A DNA stretch of 8,309 nucleotides from NCBI GenBank assembly GCA_017577345.1, contig PITX01000048.1, positions 1 to 8,309 of the forward strand, in the 5' to 3' direction. How positions within the stretch are numbered: position 1 is the first letter of the stretch; each line of letters begins with the position of its first letter. Source of the stretch: Clostridiales bacterium. Lineage in GTDB: Bacteria > Bacillota > Clostridia > Oscillospirales > Oscillospiraceae. The notes below the pieces were generated by a model, which did not search any database, had not been told where the DNA came from, and was given only the letters and a program-made list of their open reading frames with translations. Positions 1 to 5,318 of the stretch are shown here, in pieces. Made by a program: the position numbers and the translations under genes.

Positions 1-2
1 CT

Positions 3-242
3 GCTCCTTATGAAGATGCTATAGAAATCTATGGTTGGCTCGTTCACGCGATACCCGCAGCAGAAAAGACTGCACTGGAAGTGAAAAGACAGATGAAAGA
101 TTATAATAGAAACTCGATTGCTTTTGGGGAGACGTCTTTACGTCGCTCGGATATCGAAGAAATTTGCGCCGCGCTTTCTCTTACCAGCAACATGCTGACT
201 ACTATTGCGAAATACGCACGCGAGTTGATCGCCGAGGAATAA
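3..242 (+). CDS. C-terminal part of an unrecognised protein (5' end outside window)
   Basis: An open frame runs from the left edge to TAA at 240-242 and gives 79 residues with no internal stop, so this is the 3' end of a longer gene. The stop lies 6 bases before the ATG of the peptidase gene, and the ribosome site of that gene (GAGGA, 234-238) lies inside the last codons. This arrangement suggests co-transcription. The visible part is charged and helical-looking, with no membrane segment, and ends with ARELIAEE. I do not recognise a family. In Tn1549-type elements a VirB4-like ATPase often precedes the peptidase, but I see nothing here that identifies this as a VirB4 end. It could be a small accessory gene. 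The reading frame is likely real; the function is unknown. Confidence 0.6.
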   Translation, partial: APYEDAIEIYGWLVHAIPAAEKTALEVKRQMKDYNRNSIAFGETSLRRSDIEEICAALSLTSNMLTTIAKYARELIAEE

Positions 243-248
243 TCCGCT

Positions 249-1727
249 ATGGCAAGGCGTCTGAAATTCAGCAATGCTGAACTGGAAGCAGAAGCCGCCG
301 TCAAGCGAACAAGGAGACCGTCATCCGGCGTTGCGCGGTCTGTCGGTACAACCGCGTCTGCCACACTCCATAGCGAGATCAGTCAATACGAGCAGGACAA
401 CGTGGGCGTAGAAAGCGCGCATCGCGGAGAAGAAGCCGCGGAAAACAGTCTTCGGATTACCGCAAACCACCGACAGAAGAAACACAATCAGAAGCAGCAC
501 CGTTCCGAAACGAAAAAGCACGGCAAAAGCGCAGCCGCTGAGCATCAAAAGCGGAAAGTCAAGAAGGACGCAAGCGCAAAGAAATCCGGGAAAGCCGCCG
601 CAAAGGCAGCCGAAAAGACAGAAAAAGCCGCCGAGAAGGCTGCGGAGTTCGCCGCAAGGCACAAAACCGGCACAATCGTTGCCGTGGTAATCCTTGTTGT
701 TAGCCTGGTAGTTTACTCCCTTCTGTCCGGCGGAAGCGCGGTCGCGCAAGGCGGCTCGTCCGTTGTCGGCGCGACGACCTACCCAAGCGCTGACGAAGAC
801 CTGCTCGCGGCGGAAGCGCAGTACGCCGGTATGGAGGCGGCGCTGCAGCAGCCGTTGGACAACTACGAATCCACGCACAGCTATGACGAATACCGCTATG
901 AACTGGACGACATCGGACACGACCCGTATGTGCTGCTGTCGCTGTTGACCGCCCTGCACAACAACGCCTGGACAATTTCGGACGTACAGTCAGATCTGTC
1001 GGTGTGTTATGAGATGCAGTACAGTCTGACGGAAACGGTTACGACAGAAACGCGAACGCGGACAGAAGAACGGGAAGTCACCGATCCGGAAACGGGTGAA
1101 GCGACGACAGAAGAAGTTGAGGTGGAATACACCTACTATATCTGCACCGTGACGCTGAAAAACTACGATCTGTCCCATATCCCGATCCAGTTAATGTCCG
1201 AAGAACAGTTGGCCGTCTACGCGATGTATATGATCACGTTGGGGAACAGACCCGATCTGTTCCCCACGTCCATCTATATCAGTCTTTATTACAACGACGA
1301 TTTCCTGCGCTATACGATCCCGCCGGAAGCGCTGGAGGACGAAGTCTTCGCAGCAATGATGGCGGAGGCGACGAAGTATCTCGGCTATCCGTATGTCTGG
1401 GGCGGCTCAACGCCTGCAACAAGTTTTGACTGCTCCGGCTACGTCAGTTGGGTCATCAACCACTCCGGCTGGAACTACGGCCGCCTCGGTGCGATCGGAC
1501 TTTGCGACATCTGCACGCCGGTATCCGCTGCAAATGCGAAACCCGGCGATTTGGTATTCTTCAAATACACCTACGCCGCCGAAATCCCGGACGGCGTTAC
1601 CCACGTCGGCATTTATGTCGGCAACAATATGATGATCCACTGCGGCGACCCCATTCAGTACGCAGATCTGACGAGCGCCTATTGGTCAAGTCATTTCTAC
1701 TGCTACGGTCGTTTGCCGACGCCATAG
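249..1727 (+). CDS. Membrane-anchored C40 (NlpC/P60) family peptidase of the conjugation module
   Basis: A 492-residue protein that probably cleaves cell-wall peptide bonds so that the conjugation channel can cross the peptidoglycan. Residues 1-140 are very basic and rich in Lys, Ala and Glu, and would be cytoplasmic. Residues about 142-160 form one hydrophobic membrane segment, followed by a Gly/Ser-rich linker. Residues about 180-360 are an extracytoplasmic region with an acidic, Thr/Glu-rich stretch (about 260-293). Residues about 368-490 form the NlpC/P60 domain. It contains the nucleophile motif FDCSGYV (Cys395), THVGIYVG (His452) and MIHCG (His464), which fit the Cys-His-polar triad of C40 enzymes. 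The KPGDLVFF motif before the His is also typical. ATG at 249 is chosen because GAGGA at 234-238 precedes it and the basic N-terminus starts there. It heads an operon with the DUF4315- and DUF4366-like genes, as in Tn1549/CTn elements. Family assignment is firm; the conjugation role is inferred from context. Confidence 0.9.
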   Translation: MARRLKFSNAELEAEAAVKRTRRPSSGVARSVGTTASATLHSEISQYEQDNVGVESAHRGEEAAENSLRITANHRQKKHNQKQHRSETKKHGKSAAAEHQKRKVKKDASAKKSGKAAAKAAEKTEKAAEKAAEFAARHKTGTIVAVVILVVSLVVYSLLSGGSAVAQGGSSVVGATTYPSADEDLLAAEAQYAGMEAALQQPLDNYESTHSYDEYRYELDDIGHDPYVLLSLLTALHNNAWTISDVQSDLSVCYEMQYSLTETVTTETRTRTEEREVTDPETGEATTEEVEVEYTYYICTVTLKNYDLSHIPIQLMSEEQLAVYAMYMITLGNRPDLFPTSIYISLYYNDDFLRYTIPPEALEDEVFAAMMAEATKYLGYPYVWGGSTPATSFDCSGYVSWVINHSGWNYGRLGAIGLCDICTPVSAANAKPGDLVFFKYTYAAEIPDGVTHVGIYVGNNMMIHCGDPIQYADLTSAYWSSHFYCYGRLPTP

Positions 1728-1748
1728 CTTATGAGAGAAGGATAAACC

Positions 1749-1934
1749 TTGGTAAACAGGAGAATCAAACGCAATCCCGCTGCGTGGAAAGCGTATCAGC
1801 GATGGCTGAGAGAGTCCATCGCGATCGAAAAGATGGACGAACTCCGTCAACATTGGCTGGAGCAGTCCGTCATTATTGCATACAAAAAAGATAGGAGAAC
1901 GAAATATGTACGTAAACACAGTAGAACAGATTAG
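1749..1934 (+). CDS. Small basic protein, TTG start, unrecognised
   Basis: A 61-residue frame that starts at TTG (1749) behind a good ribosome site, AGAAGGA (1736-1742) with 6 bases of spacing. It fills the gap between the peptidase stop and the next gene and overlaps that gene by 29 bases in another frame. The product is basic (many Arg and Lys) with two Trp in the first half. It is probably helical and has no membrane segment. Position, ribosome site and overlap support translation coupled to the DUF4315-like gene. I do not recognise the family. It could instead be a leader peptide whose translation helps start the next gene. The tail past about 1890 may be constrained mostly by the overlapping gene's ribosome site. 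Confidence 0.6.
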   Translation: MVNRRIKRNPAAWKAYQRWLRESIAIEKMDELRQHWLEQSVIIAYKKDRRTKYVRKHSRTD

Positions 1935-2175
1935 GAGGTTGAAAGAAGAACGCACCCGGCTGCGAAGCAAAATCGAAACCTATAAGGAGCAAGTGCGCTC
2001 GGCGCGTGAACGCTGCAAAGCGATTGACGAAGAAATCAATCTGCTTGAAAACACGGAAATGGCAGACGCATTGAGAACGCTGGGGGTCTCCCTTGCGGAA
2101 TTGCCCGCCTTTCTGCAATCCATCCAAAGCGGCTCTCTTCCGAAGACGAAAGCCGCAGAACGGGAGAAGAAATGA
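1906..2175 (+). CDS. DUF4315-like small coiled-coil protein
   Basis: An 89-residue protein. Residues about 4-50 form a strongly charged heptad-like coiled coil (EQIRRLKEER through DEEINLLENT). A short amphipathic part follows (about 52-75) with the pattern ALRTLGVSLAELPAFL, then a Lys/Glu tail. Size, coiled coil and place between an NlpC/P60 gene and a DUF4366-like gene match the DUF4315 proteins of Tn1549/CTn conjugative elements, whose function is not established. ATG 1906 is preferred over an upstream TTG at 1876 because AGGAGA (1893-1898) lies 7 bases before it. The gene ends in ATGA, sharing bases with the next start codon, so the two are translationally coupled. Confidence 0.8.
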   Translation: MYVNTVEQIRRLKEERTRLRSKIETYKEQVRSARERCKAIDEEINLLENTEMADALRTLGVSLAELPAFLQSIQSGSLPKTKAAEREKK

Positions 2176-2903
2176 AACACACATTTTTCAGGACCGTTGC
2201 GCTGATTCTGGCAATTGCCTGCTGTCTGACCATCCTCACAATGACGGCGTATGCCGAACCGGAGGACGATGATTGGACTTATGAGGACGAACCGGAAGAA
2301 ACGGAACCCGTTGTGGAACCGCAGCCGGAAGAAGTCGGCGCATTCACGCCGAACGGCAATTTGACGCTGGTAGATGACTACTACAAGATCGAAGGAATCG
2401 ACGAAAACGGCAACGTCGCAAGCAAGCAGTTTCTGACCTTGCAGAGCAAGAACGGCAACTACTTCTATCTGGTCATCGACCGTTTCGGAACAACCGAGAA
2501 CGTATACTTTCTCAACCTTGTAGACGAAGCCGACCTGATGGCGCTGATCGACGGAGAAGATAATCCTTCTCCGGTGCAATGCACCTGCACCGAAAGATGC
2601 AAGGCAGGCAGCGTCAACACCGCCTGCCCTGTCTGCAAGCAGAATATGACGGAGTGTGCGGGCAAGGAAACGCCCCCGGAAGTGACAGAAGCGACCGACC
2701 CAGTCGAGACGACACAGCCGACGACGCCTGCCAAGCAGCAGACCACGTCTTTCCCTGCAGGGATCATTGTATTCGTCATTGGTATCGCCGCCGTCGTCGG
2801 AGCCGTGTTTTTCATCAAGGCAAAGAAGAAAAAGAACGCGGTCGCTGACCCGGACGGATTCGACGACATTTCGGAGAAGGAAGAACCCAAAGAGCAAGAA
2901 TAA
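2172..2903 (+). CDS. DUF4366-like (CD1107-type) exported membrane protein of conjugative elements
   Basis: A 243-residue protein with a signal peptide (residues 1-28, hydrophobic core LILAIACCLTILT, likely cleavage after AYA). An acidic Glu/Pro stretch follows (29-55), then a globular region (56-130). A Cys cluster comes next (Cys137, 139, 143, 152, 155, 162), then a Thr/Pro-rich linker (165-193), one membrane segment (about 195-216) and a Lys-rich then acidic cytoplasmic tail. This is the layout of the DUF4366/CD1107-like proteins beside NlpC/P60 and DUF4315 genes in Tn1549-type elements. It is probably a surface-exposed accessory of the mating apparatus; its exact role is not known. Its ATG overlaps the stop of the previous gene. 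Its final 35 codons have a diverged second copy at 3577-3684, so the original gene end has been displaced or replaced. Confidence 0.85.
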   Translation: MKHTFFRTVALILAIACCLTILTMTAYAEPEDDDWTYEDEPEETEPVVEPQPEEVGAFTPNGNLTLVDDYYKIEGIDENGNVASKQFLTLQSKNGNYFYLVIDRFGTTENVYFLNLVDEADLMALIDGEDNPSPVQCTCTERCKAGSVNTACPVCKQNMTECAGKETPPEVTEATDPVETTQPTTPAKQQTTSFPAGIIVFVIGIAAVVGAVFFIKAKKKKNAVADPDGFDDISEKEEPKEQE

Positions 2904-2911
2904 AAAAGTGG

Positions 2912-2941
2912 TTGCATTTCTGCACATAATTATGCTATAAT
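2912..2941 (+). promoter_or_regulatory. Promoter of the toxin-antitoxin cassette with extended -10
   Basis: TTGCAT (2912-2917) serves as a weak -35 box. After an 18-base spacer comes a perfect TATAAT (2936-2941), preceded by TGC (2933-2935), which makes an extended -10. It lies just before the antitoxin gene and just after the stop of the DUF4366-like gene. The cassette therefore brings its own promoter and does not rely on read-through from the conjugation operon. Confidence 0.8.
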
Positions 2942-2950
2942 AATGTGCAG
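2920..2950. promoter_or_regulatory. Palindromic operator covering the -10 box of the toxin-antitoxin promoter
   Basis: Two 14-base arms, 2920-2933 and 2937-2950, are inverted copies with one mismatch and a 3-base centre. The outer 8 bases (CTGCACAT and ATGTGCAG) match perfectly. The palindrome covers the whole -10 box and the expected transcription start. Phd/YefM antitoxins are known to bind palindromes over their own promoters with help from the toxin, so this is the likely autorepression site. The binding itself is inferred. Confidence 0.75.
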
Positions 2951-2964
2951 AAGGAGGTGCGACT

Positions 2965-3228
2965 ATGCCACAGATTCGACCGATTACTGATTTGAGGAAC
3001 ACAACGGAAATATCCAACCTCTGTCACGCCAGACGTGAGCCGATCTTTATCACAAAGAACGGATATGGCGATATGGTGATTATGAGTATGGAAGCCTACG
3101 ACGATCTTTTAGAAATCGCCGCAGCGGACGCCGCTATTTCTGAAGCAGAGAACGAACTTGCACAAGGCGGTGTTCTCCACGATGCGCGAGAGGCACTTTC
3201 TTCTTTAAGGAGGAAGCACTTTGGATAA
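2965..3228 (+). CDS. Type II antitoxin, Phd/YefM family
   Basis: An 87-residue antitoxin that should neutralise the toxin encoded just downstream and repress the shared promoter. The N-terminal half has the Phd/YefM pattern: a beta strand with PITDLRN, a helix (EISNLCHARREP), then PIFITKNGYGDMVIMSMEAYDDL, the usual FITKNG-to-MSMEAY core. The C-terminal half (about 50-87) is helical and charged and would wrap the toxin. The ATG lies 6 bases after a strong AAGGAGGT (2951-2958). Its end overlaps the toxin start by 8 bases, the usual coupling in these pairs. Length and order match the family. Confidence 0.92.
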   Translation: MPQIRPITDLRNTTEISNLCHARREPIFITKNGYGDMVIMSMEAYDDLLEIAAADAAISEAENELAQGGVLHDAREALSSLRRKHFG

Positions 3229-3526
3229 CTATGCAGTAAAACTGACCGACCGCGCTATGCGTGATTTGGATAGTATTTACGCCTATATCGCCAATTCTCT
3301 CCTCGAGCCGGAAACAGCGGATCGACTTGTCTGCGCGATTGAGGACGGGATACTATCGTTGGCGCAAATGCCCTACCGATGTCCGGAGCGAACCGTCGGC
3401 GTCTACGCCAATCAAGGCTATCGGCAACTGTTGATCCGAAACTATACTGTGATTTACCGGGTCATCGAATCGGAGAAAACCGTAATTGTTGTGACCGTTT
3501 GTTATTCCAGAAGAGAAGTAATCTAG
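3221..3526 (+). CDS. Type II toxin, RelE/ParE family
   Basis: A 101-residue toxin of the RelE/ParE fold. RelE members cleave mRNA on the ribosome and ParE members poison gyrase; sequence alone does not separate these here. Diagnostic parts are the N-terminal strand and helix (YAVKLTDRAMRDLDSIYAYI), a second helix pair (about 32-47), FRQL-type core written here as YRQLLIRNYTVIYRV (about 67-81), and the C-terminal strand VIVVTVCYSRREV with basic residues. The start is TTG at 3221 behind AAGGAGGA (3207-3214) with 6 bases of spacing, inside the end of the antitoxin gene. A terminator follows the stop directly. The protein looks complete, with no frameshift. Confidence 0.9.
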   Translation: MDNYAVKLTDRAMRDLDSIYAYIANSLLEPETADRLVCAIEDGILSLAQMPYRCPERTVGVYANQGYRQLLIRNYTVIYRVIESEKTVIVVTVCYSRREVI

Positions 3527-3538
3527 AATTCTACCCTC

Positions 3539-3576
3539 TTGGGCAGTCCAGAACGGACTGCCCATTCTTTATTGAA
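3539..3576. repeat. 38-bp terminator repeat, copy 1
   Basis: This segment matches 5151-5188 at 35 of 38 positions in the same orientation, including the hairpin, the T-rich tail and the ATTGAA that follows. The match stops where the second DUF4366-like gene end begins (3577). Confidence 0.85.
3541..3571 (+). terminator. Intrinsic terminator after the toxin gene
   Basis: The stem GGGCAGTCC (3541-3549) pairs perfectly with GGACTGCCC (3555-3563) around a 5-base loop, followed by a T-rich stretch (ATTCTTTA). It lies 15 bases past the toxin stop and closes the cassette. The same hairpin recurs at 5153-5175 after the ATPase gene. Confidence 0.85.
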
Positions 3577-3684
3577 GCGTTATTCTTCGTCAAGGCAAAG
3601 AAGAAAAAGAACGCAGTCGCTGGCCTAGACGGCTTCGACGAGATTGAGGAAGAATCTCTGAATAAGGAAACAGCAGAACGCTAA
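3577..3684 (+). pseudogene. Orphan 3' end of a second DUF4366-like gene
   Basis: The 35 codons here read ALFFVKAKKKKNAVAGLDGF and then a Glu-rich tail ending AER, with stop TAA at 3682-3684. They align with the last 33-35 residues of the intact DUF4366-like protein (AVFFIKAKKKKNAVADPDGF, then an acidic tail). A 25-base stretch is identical in both (2815-2839 and 3590-3614). Third-position changes and a different acidic tail show that the copies have diverged, so this is not a fresh duplication. No start codon or ribosome site belongs to it, and the frame upstream runs out of phase through the toxin gene. I infer a remnant left when the toxin-antitoxin cassette, or the segment carrying it, was placed at the 3' end of this gene. 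Confidence 0.85.
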
Positions 3685-3685
3685 T

Positions 3686-3709
3686 ACACTTTTTCATCGC
3701 AAAAAGTGT
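3686..3709 (+). terminator. Hairpin after the orphan gene end, possible old terminator
   Basis: ACACTTTTT (3686-3694) and AAAAAGTGT (3701-3709) form a perfect 9-bp stem with a 6-base loop, one base after the stop of the DUF4366-like remnant. No clean T tract follows, so termination would be weak. It may be the natural end of the ancestral conjugation operon segment, or simply a structured spacer. Confidence 0.45.
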
Positions 3710-3729
3710 GCTTTCGACACAAATTTTCA

Positions 3730-3758
3730 TTGTAATTTTTGTAATTGTGCGCTATACT
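3730..3758 (+). promoter_or_regulatory. Promoter of the DUF4143-type ATPase gene
   Basis: TTGTAA (3730-3735) and TATACT (3753-3758) are separated by 17 bases, a good sigma-A-type match in an A/T-rich stretch. The predicted start of transcription falls inside the 19-bp palindrome that follows. Confidence 0.65.
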
Positions 3759-3777
3759 ATCGTTGTATTACAACGAT
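3759..3777. promoter_or_regulatory. 19-bp perfect palindrome between promoter and ribosome site
   Basis: ATCGTTGTA, a central T, then TACAACGAT: 9-base arms without mismatch, directly after the -10 box and touching the GGAGG ribosome site (3778-3782). It could be an operator bound by a dimeric repressor. It could also fold in the mRNA next to the ribosome site and limit translation. No regulator gene for it is visible in the window. Confidence 0.6.
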
Positions 3778-3789
3778 GGAGGTATGCGC

Positions 3790-5103
3790 ATGTACAGAAT
3801 TGCAATAGAAAAACTGTTTCAGTGGAAGAACAGTAAACGACGCAAACCCCTGATTATCGAAGGCGCACGTCAGGTAGGGAAAACATGGCTGATGAAGGAA
3901 TTCGGCAGACAGGCATATACGGATACGGCATATTTTAACTTCGACTCTAATCCCAGATTGGCTGAGCTGTTCGCTTCCGATTTGGACACCGATCGCCTGA
4001 TTCTGGGATTGGAACTGTATGCAGACCGCAAGATTGATCCGGACAACACTCTGCTGATTTTCGACGAAGTACAGGAGGTGCCGCGCGCGTTGGCTTCTTT
4101 GAAGTACTTCTATGAGAACGCTCCGCAGTATAACATTGTATGCGCCGGCTCTTTGCTTGGTATTGCCCTGCATCAAGGCACGTCTTTCCCTGTGGGCAAA
4201 GTGGATTTTCTGAAGCTCTATCCACTCACGTTCAAGGAGTTTTTATTGGCGACCAACAAGGAACGCTTTGCGAAACTGCTTGACACGCAGGACTTCCAAA
4301 TGATCACGAACTTTAAGCAAACCTATATCGACGCGCTGAAACAGTACTATTTCGTGGGCGGAATGCCGGAAGCGGTGCTGAGTTTTGCCGAAAACAATGA
4401 CTATAATGAAGTCCGTGAAATCCAAAAGAGAATCCTTGCCGCATACGAGCAGGACTTTTCCAAGCACGCGCCGAACGAAACCGTTCCGAGAATCCGTATG
4501 CTCTGGAACAGCATACCTTCGCAATTGTCGAAGGAAAACAAGAAGTTCATTTACGGGCTTGTTCGTGAAGGCGCTCGCGCCAAAGATTACGAAACCGCAA
4601 TTATGTGGCTCAGCGACTGCGGCCTCGTTCACAAAATCAGCCGCGTCAACGAGATCGGTGTACCGCTGAAGGCGTATGAAGACTTGAAAGCATTCAAGCT
4701 GTTTGCCGTAGACGTCGGACTTCTCGGCTGTATGGCAGGGCTTCGCCCGGGAACGCTGCTTGACGGCAACGACCTGTTCGTTGAGTTCAAGGGCGCACTG
4801 ACGGAGCAGTATGTTTGCCAGCAACTGAGAGCGAATGAGAATTTGGATGTTTTCTACTATACCAATGACAGAGGTTCTTGCGAGGTAGACTTTGTCGTTG
4901 ATACAGGGGAGCAGATCGTCCCGGTCGAAGTGAAGGCAACGGTAAATCTGAAAGCGAAAAGTCTGAAAACCTACAAGGACAAGTTTGCGCCGAGCATTTC
5001 CGTTCGCACATCAATGACGGACTACAAGAGAGAAGATTGGCTTGTCAATCTGCCGTTGTATGCGATTGACCAAATCAAGAGCATCGCAAATACTAACAAT
5101 TGA
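3790..5103 (+). CDS. ATP-binding protein, AAA ATPase with C-terminal DUF4143 domain
   Basis: A 437-residue member of the widespread AAA_14/DUF4143 ATPases of bacteria and archaea, whose cellular role is poorly known. The N-terminal ATPase part shows Walker A GARQVGKT (residues 25-32), Walker B LLIFDEVQ (88-95) and the sensor-like CAGSLLG (118-124). A LYPLTFKEF motif (143-151) follows, typical of the family. The C-terminal DUF4143 part has GALTEQYV (335-342), EVDFVV (365-370) and PVEVKA (378-383). Together Glu339, Asp367, Glu380 and Lys382 resemble a PD-(D/E)xK nuclease core. ATG 3790 is chosen because GGAGG (3778-3782) lies 7 bases before it; ATG 3784 would be too close. It has its own promoter and terminator and looks like an independent cargo gene. 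It is full length with no frameshift. Confidence 0.9.
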   Translation: MYRIAIEKLFQWKNSKRRKPLIIEGARQVGKTWLMKEFGRQAYTDTAYFNFDSNPRLAELFASDLDTDRLILGLELYADRKIDPDNTLLIFDEVQEVPRALASLKYFYENAPQYNIVCAGSLLGIALHQGTSFPVGKVDFLKLYPLTFKEFLLATNKERFAKLLDTQDFQMITNFKQTYIDALKQYYFVGGMPEAVLSFAENNDYNEVREIQKRILAAYEQDFSKHAPNETVPRIRMLWNSIPSQLSKENKKFIYGLVREGARAKDYETAIMWLSDCGLVHKISRVNEIGVPLKAYEDLKAFKLFAVDVGLLGCMAGLRPGTLLDGNDLFVEFKGALTEQYVCQQLRANENLDVFYYTNDRGSCEVDFVVDTGEQIVPVEVKATVNLKAKSLKTYKDKFAPSISVRTSMTDYKREDWLVNLPLYAIDQIKSIANTNN

Positions 5104-5150
5104 GCGAATTTATCTGAATACTGAAAGTAAAAACAAAGTATCCAAACCAT

Positions 5151-5188
5151 TTGGGCAGTCCAAAACGGACTGCCCTTTTTTTATTGAA
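5151..5188. repeat. 38-bp terminator repeat, copy 2
   Basis: Direct repeat of 3539-3576, 35 of 38 bases identical, covering the hairpin, the T tract and the following ATTGAA. Here the DNA after the repeat is unrelated to a DUF4366-like gene. Confidence 0.85.
5153..5182 (+). terminator. Intrinsic terminator after the ATPase gene
   Basis: GGGCAGTCC (5153-5161) pairs with GGACTGCCC (5167-5175) around AAAAC and is followed by seven T (5176-5182), a textbook terminator. It lies about 50 bases past the ATPase stop. Confidence 0.9.
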
Positions 5189-5257
5189 AAGAACAGACCT
5201 GCTAACAAAAGTCAAGTCCTAAAATGAATTTTTTGAGCGAACCTAAAATTGCATAAC

Positions 5258-5284
5258 AAAGCAAGCCGTTGAGCGCCTTGCTTT
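5258..5284 (-). terminator. Hairpin downstream of the transposase gene
   Basis: AAAGCAAG (5258-5265) and CTTGCTTT (5277-5284) form a perfect 8-bp stem with an 11-base loop, 35 bases past the transposase stop. On the minus strand the stem is followed by GTTATGCAATTTTAGG, which is only moderately T-rich. It may end the transposase transcript or be a structural element of the IS right end. Confidence 0.45.
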
Positions 5285-5318
5285 CAAAGCGACGGCCAGC
5301 CTTATGTTGTTGGTCAGA

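Noticed and set aside
321..959. Minus-strand open frame of 212 codons
   Set aside because: It is antisense to the peptidase gene; its hydrophobic stretches come from reading Lys/Ala-rich codons backwards.
1980..3017. Minus-strand open frame of 345 codons
   Set aside because: It crosses the DUF4315-like and DUF4366-like genes and the toxin-antitoxin promoter, all clearly plus-strand.
3379..3684. Plus-strand frame of 101 codons as a gene of its own
   Set aside because: Its first part is an out-of-frame reading of the toxin gene and terminator; only the last 35 codons are meaningful, as a DUF4366-like remnant.
3745..3789. Upstream start codons for the ATPase gene (3745 and 3784)
   Set aside because: The first lies before the -10 box and the second is one base from GGAGG; ATG 3790 has correct spacing.
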